Of a stretch of 64,000 nucleotides of DNA, positions 41,522-53,114 are shown in pieces. Source of the stretch: Sporosarcina ureae (GTDB taxonomy: Bacteria > Bacillota > Bacilli > Bacillales_A > Planococcaceae); NCBI RefSeq assembly GCF_029267015.1, contig NZ_JARIEA010000042.1:62001-126000 (forward strand), given 5' to 3'. How positions within the stretch are numbered: position 1 is the stretch's first letter; each line of letters opens with the position of its first letter. Under the pieces are notes generated by a model. The model was not told where the DNA came from. It did not search any database and saw only the letters and a program-made list of their open reading frames with translations. Position numbers and translations under genes: made by a program.

Positions 41522-41543
41522 CTGTTTGTAAGGAGGCCGGCAT

Positions 41544-42392
41544 ATGTATGGTGAACTGATGATAGGGATCAACATGCTCTTTAACTACGCCATCCTATCA
41601 TTTACTAATAAAGTTGGAAATCATCAAACGAGCAGAAGGAGGTTATGGAGCGCAGCATTTATCGGTGCCTTCTTTGTTACATTGTTCCCGTATTCTGTGC
41701 CAGCGATGATCTTCACTTTTTTAGGAATGACGTATATTGCATTTGGACAAACAATTGGTAGTTGGAAAAGTTCCATCCTTGCTGTATTAATTGCAACATT
41801 TTTTGCAGGAGGATTGCTGACACTCATCTATGCACAAATTAGTATCAGCGCACATCAGAGCTTTTTATTCGTAGCTATTGGCCTCACGTATCTATCTTTA
41901 TATATTGTGAAGCATAAATGGATTGATACACGCATGATGAATAAGTTAATGAGCTTTACGCTCGATTCGGAATTGATGTTATGGGGACAATCCATTCCAC
42001 TTAAAGTATTCATCGATACGGGTAATCATTGCGTAGAACCGTTATCAGGGGATCCTGTACATTTTATTGGCTATCGGGCAGTTAAAGAAAAACTACCCGT
42101 AGATTTTGCTTCAGCGCTAGAGTCTTGGAATCCTGCAGAATCCCCAGACTTGGCCTGTTTCCCCGCTACTTATCAAAGAAGTCTTCGATTGATACGATTG
42201 CAAACTGTTCAAGGTGCTTCGTGGGCTGTAGGAATCAAGTATGATAGTTGGCTTCTCGATGGAGCATTATTACCTACTGGATATATTGTCTTGACGAAAG
42301 AACAGCGTAAATATCCACAAGGTGCTGCAGCTATTTTGCAAGTGAGCGCAATGGATGTACTAAAAGAAGAAGGGAGAACAGCTACATGTTGA
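41544..42392 (+). CDS. spoIIGA: Sigma-E processing peptidase SpoIIGA
   Basis: Five-TM N-terminus, IDTGN aspartic protease motif; upstream of sigE; aaggagg RBS. Confidence 0.95.
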   Translation: MYGELMIGINMLFNYAILSFTNKVGNHQTSRRRLWSAAFIGAFFVTLFPYSVPAMIFTFLGMTYIAFGQTIGSWKSSILAVLIATFFAGGLLTLIYAQISISAHQSFLFVAIGLTYLSLYIVKHKWIDTRMMNKLMSFTLDSELMLWGQSIPLKVFIDTGNHCVEPLSGDPVHFIGYRAVKEKLPVDFASALESWNPAESPDLACFPATYQRSLRLIRLQTVQGASWAVGIKYDSWLLDGALLPTGYIVLTKEQRKYPQGAAAILQVSAMDVLKEEGRTATC

Positions 42393-43096
42393 TAGAAGTG
42401 AAAAAGTGGGTTTCATATATTGCAGGATTCTTCAGACGAAAAGGTGGCATATTTTATATCGGGGGTCATGAATCTCTTCCAAAACCCCTCAATAAAGAAC
42501 AAGAAGCAAAAACCATTGCAGCATTAATGAATGGAGATCCTGCTGCACGTGACACATTAATTGAAAAGAATTTACGTCTAGTCGTCTATATCGCAAGACG
42601 TTTTGATAATACCAATACGAATATTGAAGATCTAATCAGCATAGGGACGATCGGATTGATTAAAGCAATCGAAACATTTAAAGCGGATAAGAATATTAAG
42701 CTTGCAACATATGCTTCACGCTGCATTGAAAATGAAATTCTCATGCACTTACGTAAAACTAATCGTATTCGCTCCGAAATTTCATTTGATGAACCGTTAA
42801 ATTCAGATGCAGATGGCAATGAATTGCTACTATCAGATATTTTAGGTACTGATGAAGATATTATTACAGACGATGTAGAGAAAAAGTTGGAGCGTCAATA
42901 TATGATTGATGCCATTTCCATTTTAGATGAAAGAGAACGTTACATTATGGAACAGCGATTCGGATTGATGGGTACAAACGAAATGACACAAAAAGAAGTA
43001 GCGGATCTTCTAGGTATTTCACAATCCTATATATCGAGATTGGAAAAGAAAATAATTTCTGAACTCCGTGATCGGCTAAATCAACCAATTTCCTAA
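42386..43096 (+). CDS. sigE: RNA polymerase sigma-E factor
   Basis: [19 protein letters not shown]-terminal pro-region; sigma-70 region 4. Confidence 0.97.
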   Translation: MLIEVKKWVSYIAGFFRRKGGIFYIGGHESLPKPLNKEQEAKTIAALMNGDPAARDTLIEKNLRLVVYIARRFDNTNTNIEDLISIGTIGLIKAIETFKADKNIKLATYASRCIENEILMHLRKTNRIRSEISFDEPLNSDADGNELLLSDILGTDEDIITDDVEKKLERQYMIDAISILDERERYIMEQRFGLMGTNEMTQKEVADLLGISQSYISRLEKKIISELRDRLNQPIS

Positions 43097-43133
43097 ATGG
43101 ACTTATCGGCAGAAATTGGCGATTCGTGAATTC

Positions 43134-43163
43134 GCATATTCTAAAGAGTTGAGGACAGACTAC
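43134..43163 (+). promoter_or_regulatory. Candidate sigma-F-type promoter for sigG
   Basis: GCATA (43134-43138)-N14-GGACAGACTAC (43153-43163), close to GYWTA-N15-GGNNANANT. Confidence 0.45.
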
Positions 43164-43200
43164 TCTGTACACTCACCTATAGAATGCGGAGGAAAAGCCA

Positions 43201-43986
43201 ATGGTACGTACAAGAGTAGAAATTTGTGGAATCAATACGTCCGAGCTGCCATTATTGACGCCAACTGTGATGAAAGAAACATTCATTCGTTTGCAAAGCG
43301 GTGACGAATTTGCCAGAGATGAATTGGTGTTTGCGAATTTGCGTCTCGTACTCAGCCTAGTTCAACGCTTTAACTATCGTGGAGAACAGGCTGATGATTT
43401 ATTCCAAGTTGGTTGTATTGGGTTGTTGAAAGCCATAGACAATTTTGATTTAAAACATAATGTCAGGTTTTCCACCTATGCCGTGCCAATGATTATTGGA
43501 GAAATTAAACGGCATCTTCGTGATCATCATGCTGTCCGTGTATCCAGATCGTTACGTGATATAGCTTATAAAGCCATTAGAGCAAAAGAACAATATGTCA
43601 ACGAGCATCAACACGAACCAAGAATTTCTGATCTGGAGAAGATTACGGGAATACCGGAAGAAGATATACTCTTCGCTTTAGATGCTATACAAGATCCTAT
43701 GTCGTTGCATGAGCCGATGAACAGTGATGGCGGCGATCCGATTTATATGATGGATCAGCTGCATGATCAGAGGGTGTCAGAAGACCGCTGGATGAACTAT
43801 GTGTCCATTAAAGATAAAATGGGCGATTTAGATGAACGTCAACAGCTTATCGTCTCCAAACGATTTTACCTCGGTCAGACGCAAACCGAAATTGCCAAGG
43901 AGCTTGGAATATCGCAGGCGCAAATTTCTAGAATTGAAAAGCATGCGATGGAGCAGATTCGGCTTGGAATTGAGCAGAAGAAATAG
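43201..43986 (+). CDS. sigG: RNA polymerase sigma-G factor
   Basis: MVRTRVEICGINTSELPLLT, QADDLFQVGCIGLLKAIDNFDL. Confidence 0.97.
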   Translation: MVRTRVEICGINTSELPLLTPTVMKETFIRLQSGDEFARDELVFANLRLVLSLVQRFNYRGEQADDLFQVGCIGLLKAIDNFDLKHNVRFSTYAVPMIIGEIKRHLRDHHAVRVSRSLRDIAYKAIRAKEQYVNEHQHEPRISDLEKITGIPEEDILFALDAIQDPMSLHEPMNSDGGDPIYMMDQLHDQRVSEDRWMNYVSIKDKMGDLDERQQLIVSKRFYLGQTQTEIAKELGISQAQISRIEKHAMEQIRLGIEQKK

Positions 43987-44005
43987 TAATAGCTAGTAAT
44001 ATACA

Positions 44006-44048
44006 GAGACTGTCCTTGCCACTTGATTGTGGGGAGGGCAGTTTTTGT
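44006..44048 (+). terminator. Terminator after sigG
   Basis: ACTGTCCTTGCCAC...GTGGGGAGGGCAGTTTTTG. Confidence 0.75.
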
Positions 44049-44081
44049 TTTGTTTGGCTGAGTTAGTAGAAGAGGAAAAGA

Positions 44082-44150
44082 CAACGTTGATCGACGTTCT
44101 AGGCAGACGCCTCGGGAAAGCGTCCGTATCTGGAACGAAAATCCCGAACC
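44082..44150. repeat. Dispersed intergenic repeat, copy between sigG and ylmC
   Basis: CAACGTTGATCGACGTTCTAGGCAGAC matches 63974-64000 at 25/27; 44113-44145 resembles 26347-26379. Confidence 0.7.
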
Positions 44151-44251
44151 ACTTACCATGTGATTTCTCCCTAGCACTCCGAAACTGCAAGTCATTTTTT
44201 GCGTTCTCATTAAAACTCACTATGCATAGTATGAAAGAAGGAGGGGAAACT

Positions 44252-44497
44252 ATGCGTTTTTCCAGCTTGCAGAAAAAAGAAGTGATTGAATTGAAAAAAG
44301 GATCATTCCTCGGATTTGTTCAAGATGCCACAATAGACATTGAAAAAGGGCAAATCGCACAACTTCATATTGGGGAACTTGAACGCTCATTTTTCACGGA
44401 CAGCAAGTCAAAAGGTGTGCAGAAAATCGATTATAAAGATGTCATGACGATCGGAAAAGATATTATCTTGATAGATAATAAACAGCTTAATAAGTGA
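44252..44497 (+). CDS. ylmC: YlmC/YmxH family PRC-barrel protein
   Basis: MRFSSLQKKEVIELKKGSFLGFVQDATIDIEKGQI; ATG 44252 behind gaaggagggg. The longer ORF to 44027 reads through the intergenic repeat. Confidence 0.9.
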   Translation: MRFSSLQKKEVIELKKGSFLGFVQDATIDIEKGQIAQLHIGELERSFFTDSKSKGVQKIDYKDVMTIGKDIILIDNKQLNK

Positions 44498-44542
44498 CTT
44501 ATCGTTGATATAAAGTGCTCTAATTGATACAATGAAATAAAG

Positions 44543-45256
44543 ATGATGAAAAGTAGTGATAATATGGAACAAGTAGAACAACGACTAGCAACTATACAAA
44601 AACAAATAAATGAAGCATGTGAAACGTCAAATCGTTCAGTAGAAGACATCACGTTGATAGCCGTCACGAAGCAAGTTTCTTCAGCTCGGGCACAATCTCT
44701 ATTGGATGTGGGTATACGGGACTTAGGAGAAAATCGTCTTGAAGGCTTGCTTGAAAAGCAAGAAGCGATTAAGGATTCGGTACATTGGCATTTCATTGGT
44801 AACTTACAGACACGAAAAGTAAAAGAATTAGTCCATACAATTGACTGTCTTCATTCGCTAGACCGTATGAGTCTTGCGAAAGAAGTGAATAAGCGGGCAA
44901 GTCAGCCGCTGGATTGTTTTGTACAAGTCAATGTTTCGGGTGAAGAATCTAAATCGGGTATTACTCCTGATGAAGTAGATGAATTTTTTGAGCAATTAGC
45001 AACTTATGAGAATGTTCATGTTATTGGACTTATGACGATGGCGCAAAATACGGAGGATGAATCCATAATTCGCGATACATTCCGTTCTTTACGTGAACTT
45101 CGTGACCGAATTGCAGCGAAAAAGTACTCCTACGCACCCTGTACAAAGCTGTCTATGGGGATGTCCAATGACTTTACAATCGCAATAGAAGAAGGTGCAA
45201 CCCATATACGCATCGGCACTGCATTGGCCGGATCAGAAAGCGAGGAAACTGAATGA
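44543..45256 (+). CDS. ylmE: YggS/YlmE-type PLP homeostasis protein
   Basis: [71 protein letters not shown]. Start may be ATG 44564. Confidence 0.95.
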   Translation: MMKSSDNMEQVEQRLATIQKQINEACETSNRSVEDITLIAVTKQVSSARAQSLLDVGIRDLGENRLEGLLEKQEAIKDSVHWHFIGNLQTRKVKELVHTIDCLHSLDRMSLAKEVNKRASQPLDCFVQVNVSGEESKSGITPDEVDEFFEQLATYENVHVIGLMTMAQNTEDESIIRDTFRSLRELRDRIAAKKYSYAPCTKLSMGMSNDFTIAIEEGATHIRIGTALAGSESEETE

Positions 45257-45756
45257 GCCTCAAAAAACGATTAGAAAAAATGTTTTGGGTACAAGAAGAA
45301 GACTTAGTTCAACAGCCTCAACCTAAACCTCAAAGTAAGCCTTCAAAAAGTGAACAGACTATTTCTCGCAAAGAGATGAAGAAACTTGGAGGTAAGAAGA
45401 GAGCTGTCAATAGCCGTCTTCAAAGTGGACAACAACAGTCTTCGTCTGCTCAAGCTCCAGTGATTAGCTTACAAAGTCTTCAAAAATCATCAAAAGTTAT
45501 TTTACTCGAACCACGTTCTTATGCAGAAGTAGAAGACATTGCAGAACATTTAAAGAACCGTCGTTCCGTTGTAGTAAACTTGCAACAGATAGAACGAGAT
45601 CAAGGGTTTCGTATCATTGATTTCTTGAGTGGGACAGTTTATGCACTCGGTGGCGATATTCAGCGGATTGGCGCAGATATTTTTCTATGTGCACCTGACA
45701 ACGTAGAAGTAGCCGGTAAAATCACAGAATTTCTATCAGAGCAACAAGAACGATAG
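45253..45756 (+). CDS. sepF: Cell division protein SepF
   Basis: [59 protein letters not shown]. Confidence 0.97.
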   Translation: MSLKKRLEKMFWVQEEDLVQQPQPKPQSKPSKSEQTISRKEMKKLGGKKRAVNSRLQSGQQQSSSAQAPVISLQSLQKSSKVILLEPRSYAEVEDIAEHLKNRRSVVVNLQQIERDQGFRIIDFLSGTVYALGGDIQRIGADIFLCAPDNVEVAGKITEFLSEQQER

Positions 45757-45821
45757 GCTACACAACTTAGGACTTTCACTAAATGAAGGTTGAACAATTT
45801 GAATGAGGTGTACATGTTATT

Positions 45822-46112
45822 ATGATCGCATTATTAAATAATTCGTATCTTTTGATCTCTGGAGCGTTACAACTATTTTCAATCCTGTTAGTCATTTATA
45901 TCTTGATGTCATGGGTTCCCTCCACTAGAGAAACAAAATTTGGTAAACTTATAGGGAAAATAGCGGAACCTTATTTAGGGTTTTTCCGTAAATTCATTCC
46001 ACCATTCGGAATGATTGATTTTTCACCTATTGTCGCATTGCTGGCATTACAATTAATCAGTAGAGGAATCGGTCAAATTTACTTAATGATCTTCCAAGCA
46101 TTGGTATATTGA
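45822..46112 (+). CDS. ylmG: YggT family protein YlmG
   Basis: LMSWVPSTRETKFGKLIGKIAEPYLGFFRKFIPPFGMIDFSPIVALLALQ. Confidence 0.95.
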   Translation: MIALLNNSYLLISGALQLFSILLVIYILMSWVPSTRETKFGKLIGKIAEPYLGFFRKFIPPFGMIDFSPIVALLALQLISRGIGQIYLMIFQALVY

Positions 46113-46135
46113 GTATAACCTTAATTGAAAATGGA

Positions 46136-46162
46136 AATCCTCACAAGGTGAGGATTTTTTTA
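46136..46162 (+). terminator. Terminator after ylmG
   Basis: AATCCTCAC-AAG-GTGAGGATTTTTTT. Confidence 0.85.
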
Positions 46163-46181
46163 TATAAGGAGAAGAAATAAA

Positions 46182-46958
46182 ATGGATTCCATATTTCAAC
46201 ATTTTCGTAAAGACGAACAACCTTTTATTGAGAAAGTAAATAGTTGGGTGAAGGAAGTAGAAGATACTTATGCACCCAAGTTAACAGAATTTCTAGACCC
46301 TCGCCAGCGCTTTATTACTGAATCAATCGTCAGGAATTCAGATCTTACACTGACAGCTGAAGGTGGTTTTTCAGATGCAGAGCGACAGAGAGTACTCATT
46401 TATCCAGATTACTACATGCCGACTAAAGATGATTTTCAAATCAGTATTTACCAAGTGAACTACCCGCAAAAATTTGTTACGATGAAACATTCTCAATTGC
46501 TTGGATCCCTAATGTCTATAGGTATTGAACGTTCCCGATTTGGCGATATTCAATTAATGGAAGAAGCGGTGCAATTCGCGGTTGCACAAGAAGTTTCAGA
46601 GTATATTCATGTCAATTTCACCCAAGTTGGTAAAGTGAAAGTATCTGTGGAGCCGGTACTAAACGCTGAAGATTTCATTGATATAAAAGAAGAATGGACA
46701 GAAGAGCTATATATTATAAGCTCATTGCGTCTTGATACTGTCGTAGCCGCATTAACGAACAGTGCAAGAGCCAAAGCTTCTTCTTTAATTAAAGGAGAAA
46801 AAGTAAAAGTAAATTGGGCTATGATTGATCAACAGGCATTTGAAATAGAGGAATACGATGTTATTTCAATTAGAGGATATGGCCGGTTTAGAATTATGAG
46901 TATCGAAGGACGCACGAAGAAAGACAAAATCCGTGTGATGATTGGTGCGCTAGTATAG
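46182..46958 (+). CDS. ylmH: S4-domain RNA-binding protein YlmH
   Basis: LRLDTVVAALTNSARAKASSLIKGEKVKVNW S4 domain; sepF-ylmG-ylmH-divIVA synteny. Confidence 0.93.
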   Translation: MDSIFQHFRKDEQPFIEKVNSWVKEVEDTYAPKLTEFLDPRQRFITESIVRNSDLTLTAEGGFSDAERQRVLIYPDYYMPTKDDFQISIYQVNYPQKFVTMKHSQLLGSLMSIGIERSRFGDIQLMEEAVQFAVAQEVSEYIHVNFTQVGKVKVSVEPVLNAEDFIDIKEEWTEELYIISSLRLDTVVAALTNSARAKASSLIKGEKVKVNWAMIDQQAFEIEEYDVISIRGYGRFRIMSIEGRTKKDKIRVMIGALV

Positions 46959-47057
46959 AGAGAATCCTTGATAAATTAGGAAAAGTAGTGTTTAATCAAG
47001 TAGTAAACACAATCACACTGTAAACTATGTAAGCATACTGAAAGGAGAAAGCGTATT

Positions 47058-47624
47058 ATGGCTTTAACCCCTACGGATATACATAACAAAACGTTTAATA
47101 CGAAATTTCGTGGCTATGATGAAGATGAAGTTAATGGGTTTTTAGAGCAACTTATGAAAGACTATGAAAACGTCTTAAAGAAAAATGAAGATCTTGAAAA
47201 AACGGTTTCTGATAATGAGGTAAAGATTACTCATTTTAATTTAATTGAAGAAACAATGCAGAAATCTATTTTGATTGCACAAGAGGCTGCAGAAGATGTA
47301 CGAAAAAATGCGATTCAAGAATCAAAATTAATTATCTCTGAAGCGGAAAAGAATGCAGATCGTCTTGTGAATGATGCACTCGCGCAAGCAAGAAAAATTG
47401 CACTCGAAGTGGAAGTGTTGAAGAAACAGTCAAAAGTATTCAAAAGCCGTTTCAAAATGATGGTAGAAGCGCAGCTTGATATGATCAATACGGAAGACTG
47501 GGACGATTTGTTGAAGTATGAATTGGATACAACGAGCGTAGAAAGTGTAGCAGAGCAAGAATTAGATCTTCCGAATGTAGACAGTCTAGGCGAAGAACTA
47601 GTTAAGAAGACGGAAGAAGCTTGA
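47058..47624 (+). CDS. divIVA: Cell division initiation protein DivIVA
   Basis: LTPTDIHNKTFNTKFRGYDEDEVNGFLEQLMKDYE; coiled coil. Confidence 0.97.
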   Translation: MALTPTDIHNKTFNTKFRGYDEDEVNGFLEQLMKDYENVLKKNEDLEKTVSDNEVKITHFNLIEETMQKSILIAQEAAEDVRKNAIQESKLIISEAEKNADRLVNDALAQARKIALEVEVLKKQSKVFKSRFKMMVEAQLDMINTEDWDDLLKYELDTTSVESVAEQELDLPNVDSLGEELVKKTEEA

Positions 47625-47664
47625 CAACTTACGACCACATTTTTATAATGAAATGTAAATTAAA

Positions 47665-47905
47665 ATGAAGAAGCGTTGACGGAAAGAGTACTTTCTAATT
47701 ATACTCATAGCGAGCCGGGGGCGGTGTAAGCCCGGTGGTACAGTAGAAACGAAAATCACTCCTGAGCTAGAACCTTTATATAGATCTTGGTTCTCGGTAT
47801 CACACTGCCGTTATTAGTGTCTAAGCGGCAATTGCTTTATGCAATTGCAAGTAGGGTGGTACCGCGAGAATGAACCTCGTCCCTTTTTGGGATGGGGTTT
47901 TTTAT
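47665..47905 (+). ncRNA. T-box leader (Ile specifier) of ileS
   Basis: AGGGTGGTACCGCG at 47853-47866; specifier ATC in GAAAATCACTCCTGAGC (47755-47757); terminator CCTCGTCCCtttttGGGATGGGGTTTTTT. Confidence 0.95.
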
Positions 47906-47909
47906 ATTC

Positions 47910-47975
47910 TAAAGCGAAACGCCCCGAGAACCTGGTGCTTGTGGCTAGCTGAATTCAAAAGCGAAAAGCACCGTT
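47910..47975. repeat. Candidate second intergenic repeat-like element between T-box and ileS
   Basis: AAAGCGAAACGCCCCGAGAACCTGGTGCTTGTGGCTAGCTGAATTCAAAAGCGAAAAGCACC; GGTGCTT/AAGCACC inverted repeat and repeated AAAGCGAAA. No second copy in this window. Confidence 0.35.
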
Positions 47976-48039
47976 TAAGATCGAAAAACGTTCAAACCAA
48001 TCACAAAATGATTCACACATATTTTAAGGAGGAATTATA

Positions 48040-50799
48040 ATGGAATATAAAGATACATTGCTTATGCCGAAAACTGATTTCCCTATGCGTGGCAATCTGC
48101 CAAATAATGAGCCGAAAATGCAGGAAGAATGGAATGAAAAGAATATCTATCAGCAAGTACAGGAACGTACTGCAGATCGCCCGTCCTTCATATTGCATGA
48201 TGGACCACCCTATGCGAACGGTGACTTACACATGGGCCACGCACTTAACAAAGTACTAAAAGATTTTATCATCCGTTATAAATCAATGTCTGGCTTCCGC
48301 GCTCCGTATGTACCGGGATGGGATACACATGGTTTGCCAATTGAGCAAGCCCTTGTAAATAAAAAAGTCGATCGCAAAAAAATGAGCACGGCTGAATTCC
48401 GTAAAATGTGTGAGGAGTATGCACTTCAACAAATCGACAATCAGCGTACACAGTTTAAGCGTCTTGGCGTTCGCGGAGATTGGGACAATCCATATATCAC
48501 GTTGAAGCCTGAATTTGAATCTCGTCAAATTCAAGTATTTGGTGAAATGGCTAAAAAAGGATATATCTATAAAGGATTAAAGCCTGTTTACTGGTCACCT
48601 TCAAGTGAAACAGCATTGGCGGAAGCAGAAATTGAATATCAAGATAAAAAGTCTGCGTCTATTTATGTAAGCTTCCCGATCCAAGATGGAAAAGGTGTAC
48701 TAGATGAAGATGTGAAGTTCTTAATCTGGACAACAACGCCATGGACAATTCCAGCCAACTTAGGAATTTCTGTTCATCCTAAATTTACGTATGCAGTAGT
48801 AAAAGTGCAGAATGAGAAATTTGTAGCAGCAAAAGATTTAGTGGAATATTTGGCGGAAGAGCTGGAGTGGGAAGAGTATTCCATCGAAAAAGAAGTTCAA
48901 GGTGCAGAGCTTGACCGGATTGTCGCCAGACATCCATTCTATGACCGTGATTCATTAGTTATGCTAGGTGAGCATGTTACAGCAGATGCTGGTACAGGAT
49001 GTGTTCATACAGCACCAGGTCACGGTGAAGACGACTTCTACGTTAGTAAGCAATACGGAATCGATGCATTATCTCCAATTGATGACCGCGGTGTCATGAC
49101 GGAAGAAGCGCCATTTTTCGCTGGTATGTTCTATGAGGATGCGAATAAAGCGGTAACTGAAAAGTTGGAAGAAGTCGGCGCACTTCAAAAGTTGTCATTC
49201 TTCACTCACTCGTATCCGCATGATTGGCGTACGAAGAAGCCGGTCATCTACCGTGCGACTGCACAATGGTTCGCTTCTATTGAATCGTTTAGAAGTGATT
49301 TACTCGACGCGATCCGTACTACTACATTCACACCGTCTTGGGGTGAAACACGTTTATTCAATATGGTCCGTGACCGTGGCGACTGGTGTATTTCTCGTCA
49401 GCGCGTATGGGGTGTTCCGATTCCGGTATTCTATGCGGAAAATGGTGAAGTAATTCTGACTGACGAAACGGTCAGTCATGTAGCCGATTTATTCCGTGAG
49501 CATGGATCAAATATTTGGTTCGAACGTTCTGCAAAAGAACTATTGCCTGAAGGCTACACGCACGAAGGAAGTCCGAATGGCGAGTTCACGAAAGAAACGG
49601 ACATTATGGATGTCTGGTTCGACTCAGGAACAACACATCAAGGTGTACTTGATGAGCGTGATGATCTTCGTTATCCGGCAGATTTATATCTTGAAGGTTC
49701 GGATCAATACCGCGGCTGGTTTAACTCATCATTGACAACTAGCGTAGCGATCAATGGTATTGCACCGTATAAAGGTATCTTGAGCCATGGTTTCACATTG
49801 GACAAAAATGGTCGTAAGATGAGTAAATCTCTAGGAAATGTAATCGTCCCTTCAAAAGTCATCAATCAACTTGGCGCAGACATCGTGCGTCTATGGGTAT
49901 CATCTGTAGATTATACAGCTGATGTTCGTGTGTCTGATTCGAACTTTAAGCAAGTTTCAGAAGTTTACCGTAAGATCCGTAATACGATTCGTTTCTTGCA
50001 CGGTAACGTAGCCGACTTTAATCCAGCTACAGATCGCGTAGCATTTGATGATATGCGGGCAGTTGATCAGTACGTCTATGTGAAGTTGCAAGATTTGACT
50101 GAGGAAGTGCTTACAGCTTACGAGCAATATGCGTTCCCTACGGTCTATCACGCAATCAATAATTTCTGTACAGGCGTGCTCAGCTCGCTCTACTTGGATA
50201 TTGCGAAAGATGTAGTCTATATTGAAGCTGCGAATCATCCGGATCGACGTGCAATGCAGTCGGTGATGCATGATACATTGATTACACTAGTCAAGCTCAT
50301 CACACCGGTCTTGCCACACACAGCAGATGAAATGTGGAAATATATTCAGTATGTTGAAGAAGACAGTGTCCAATTGACGGATATGCCGAAAGCGGATCAT
50401 AAAGGCGAACAAGCGGACAAGCTTCGTGAGCGCTTCGATAACTTGATGGAGATCCGTGATGATGTCTTGAAGGCACTAGAAGAAGCCCGTAACGCGAAAG
50501 TAATCGGTAAATCTTTGGAAGCCAAAGTGACAGTTGTATTACCTGAAGATCAACGTAGTGTTCTGCAAACAGAGGATATTGATTTTGCGCAATTCTTTAT
50601 CGTATCCGCATTTGAAGAAAGTACGAATGCAGAACTGCCAAATGCAATGAAACTAGATCGCGCAACGGTCTTGGTTGAACCTGCAGAAGGTGAAAAATGT
50701 GAACGATGCTGGACTATCTCCAAGACAGTTGGAGAAGACACAGACCATCCGACACTATGTACACGATGCGCAACTGTTGTGAAAGAAAACTATGCGTAA
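48040..50799 (+). CDS. ileS: Isoleucyl-tRNA synthetase
   Basis: [32 protein letters not shown]-terminal zinc [11 protein letters not shown]...CTRC. Confidence 0.99.
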   Translation: MEYKDTLLMPKTDFPMRGNLPNNEPKMQEEWNEKNIYQQVQERTADRPSFILHDGPPYANGDLHMGHALNKVLKDFIIRYKSMSGFRAPYVPGWDTHGLPIEQALVNKKVDRKKMSTAEFRKMCEEYALQQIDNQRTQFKRLGVRGDWDNPYITLKPEFESRQIQVFGEMAKKGYIYKGLKPVYWSPSSETALAEAEIEYQDKKSASIYVSFPIQDGKGVLDEDVKFLIWTTTPWTIPANLGISVHPKFTYAVVKVQNEKFVAAKDLVEYLAEELEWEEYSIEKEVQGAELDRIVARHPFYDRDSLVMLGEHVTADAGTGCVHTAPGHGEDDFYVSKQYGIDALSPIDDRGVMTEEAPFFAGMFYEDANKAVTEKLEEVGALQKLSFFTHSYPHDWRTKKPVIYRATAQWFASIESFRSDLLDAIRTTTFTPSWGETRLFNMVRDRGDWCISRQRVWGVPIPVFYAENGEVILTDETVSHVADLFREHGSNIWFERSAKELLPEGYTHEGSPNGEFTKETDIMDVWFDSGTTHQGVLDERDDLRYPADLYLEGSDQYRGWFNSSLTTSVAINGIAPYKGILSHGFTLDKNGRKMSKSLGNVIVPSKVINQLGADIVRLWVSSVDYTADVRVSDSNFKQVSEVYRKIRNTIRFLHGNVADFNPATDRVAFDDMRAVDQYVYVKLQDLTEEVLTAYEQYAFPTVYHAINNFCTGVLSSLYLDIAKDVVYIEAANHPDRRAMQSVMHDTLITLVKLITPVLPHTADEMWKYIQYVEEDSVQLTDMPKADHKGEQADKLRERFDNLMEIRDDVLKALEEARNAKVIGKSLEAKVTVVLPEDQRSVLQTEDIDFAQFFIVSAFEESTNAELPNAMKLDRATVLVEPAEGEKCERCWTISKTVGEDTDHPTLCTRCATVVKENYA

Positions 50800-50814
50800 G
50801 CAATCTTGATGTCT

Positions 50815-50856
50815 CAGCCATCATCATTCATTCGTGGATGATGATGGCTTTTTTTT
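50815..50856 (+). terminator. Terminator after ileS
   Basis: AGCCATCATCATTC.../...GGATGATGATGGCTTTTTTT. Confidence 0.92.
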
Positions 50857-50938
50857 ACACAGTAGGACTGACAATCATATTGCAAGACAAAATTTGTGGT
50901 AAACTAAAGAAGAAATTAGCTGGACGGAGGGTAATGAA

Positions 50939-51415
50939 GTGATCGTTTATTATGCTATTGCTGTACTGGTCATCGGCTTGGATCAGCTGACGAAGTGGCT
51001 AATCGTAAAAAATATGGAACTAGGTGAACATATATCTGTTCTGGATCCTTATATCGCATTACTGTCCCACCGTAACCGTGGTGCTGCGTGGGGAATGCTA
51101 GAAGGGAAAATGTGGCTGTTTTTCATTGTAACTATTGTAGTAGTGGTGGCTATAATTTATTTCTTCCATACAGAAGGTAAAAAGGATCGACTACTAGGTG
51201 TGAGTCTGATGCTATTGCTCGGCGGTGCGATCGGTAACTTCATCGATCGACTAGTAAGGGGAGAAGTAGTAGATTTTATTAGCGTCCTGATTCCTGTGAT
51301 TAACTATGATTTCCCGATATTTAATGTGGCGGATGCTGCACTGACAATTGCTGTCATATTGATTTTGTTACATGTACTACTTGATGAGAAAAAGAAAAAG
51401 AAAAAGGTGTCGTAA
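50939..51415 (+). CDS. lspA: Lipoprotein signal peptidase
   Basis: LDQLTKWLIVKNM, NRGAAWGML, GGAIGNFIDRLVRGEVVDFI, FNVADAAL. Confidence 0.97.
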   Translation: MIVYYAIAVLVIGLDQLTKWLIVKNMELGEHISVLDPYIALLSHRNRGAAWGMLEGKMWLFFIVTIVVVVAIIYFFHTEGKKDRLLGVSLMLLLGGAIGNFIDRLVRGEVVDFISVLIPVINYDFPIFNVADAALTIAVILILLHVLLDEKKKKKKVS

Positions 51416-52320
51416 TGGAAAGATTTGAATATGTAATAACAGAAGAACTTACAGGTAATAGAATAGATAAAGCATTGGCTACTCTTCAGCCAGACTGGTC
51501 ACGTACGCAAATCCAGCAATGGGTGAAAGATGGGAATGTTCAAGTAAATGATAGTTCAGTTAAACCGAACTATAAAGTCAAGACAGATGATAAGATCGCT
51601 TTAGAGCAACCAGATGTGGAAGAGTATGATATAGAAGCAGAAAACTTAAACCTAGAAATCGTCTATGAAGATCAAGACGTGTTGGTTGTCAACAAACCAG
51701 TCGGTATGGTTGTCCATCCGTCAGCTGGCCATGTGAGTGGGACATTAGTGAACGGGTTGATGTACCAAGTGACGGACTTGTCAGGTATTAACGGCATCAT
51801 GAGACCAGGCATCGTGCACCGTATCGATAAAGATACTTCAGGGTTATTGATGGTAGCTAAAAATGATAAAGCACATGTTTCATTAGTGAATCAGCTAGTG
51901 GATAAATCAGTAAATCGTGTCTATACAGCATTAGTTCACGGACATATTCCACATGACAACGGTACGATTGATGCACCAATTGGACGAGACAAACGAGATC
52001 GTCAAAGAATGGCAGTTGTGGATGATGGAAAACATGCTGTTACACATTTTAAGGTTCTTGAACGTTTTGGAGACTATACATTGGTTGAATGCCGTTTGGA
52101 AACAGGAAGAACTCACCAAATCCGCGTGCATATGAAATATATTGGCTATCCACTTGTAGGAGATCCGAAATATGGCCAAAGAAAAACAATAGATTTTGGA
52201 GGACAAGTACTCCATGCTGGAACGGTAGGATTTGATCATCCCGAAACGGGTGAATATATGGAATTTACCGCTCCGTTGCCTGAAAATTATAAACAATTAC
52301 TCAATGAATTACGTCCTTGA
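51415..52320 (+). CDS. rluD: RluD-type 23S rRNA pseudouridine synthase
   Basis: S4 domain then GIVHRIDKDTSGLLMVAKND; ETGRTHQIRVH. Confidence 0.95.
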   Translation: MERFEYVITEELTGNRIDKALATLQPDWSRTQIQQWVKDGNVQVNDSSVKPNYKVKTDDKIALEQPDVEEYDIEAENLNLEIVYEDQDVLVVNKPVGMVVHPSAGHVSGTLVNGLMYQVTDLSGINGIMRPGIVHRIDKDTSGLLMVAKNDKAHVSLVNQLVDKSVNRVYTALVHGHIPHDNGTIDAPIGRDKRDRQRMAVVDDGKHAVTHFKVLERFGDYTLVECRLETGRTHQIRVHMKYIGYPLVGDPKYGQRKTIDFGGQVLHAGTVGFDHPETGEYMEFTAPLPENYKQLLNELRP

Positions 52321-52369
52321 TAGTCGTTGACAAACGCTTGTGGTGAGATGTATACTCTATTAAGCAATT

Positions 52370-52511
52370 GAATAGCGATACCTTTAATGTCAGTCCTGTG
52401 AGGCTGGGAAGGTTGCACGGAATTACATGATAGCTTACTGCGGTAAGTATCGATGTATGCTTTTTTCTGCACGTCCGCCCTCCAGTCTACTCTGACTGGA
52501 GGGTTTTTTGT
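52370..52511 (+). promoter_or_regulatory. PyrR-dependent attenuator upstream of pyrR
   Basis: PyrR-binding-like AGTCCTGTGAGGCTGGGAAGG (52392-52412) and terminator CCCTCCAGTC-tactct-GACTGGAGGG-TTTTTT (52478-52509). Confidence 0.93.
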
Positions 52512-52524
52512 AGACTATAGGTGA

Positions 52525-53094
<570 letters not shown>

Positions 53095-53114
53095 GCAGCT
53101 GGGGGAAATGACGG

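Noticed and set aside
44027-44251. 75-codon N-terminal extension of the ylmC ORF
   Set aside because: Reads through the sigG terminator tail and the intergenic repeat; the RBS-supported ylmC start is ATG 44252.
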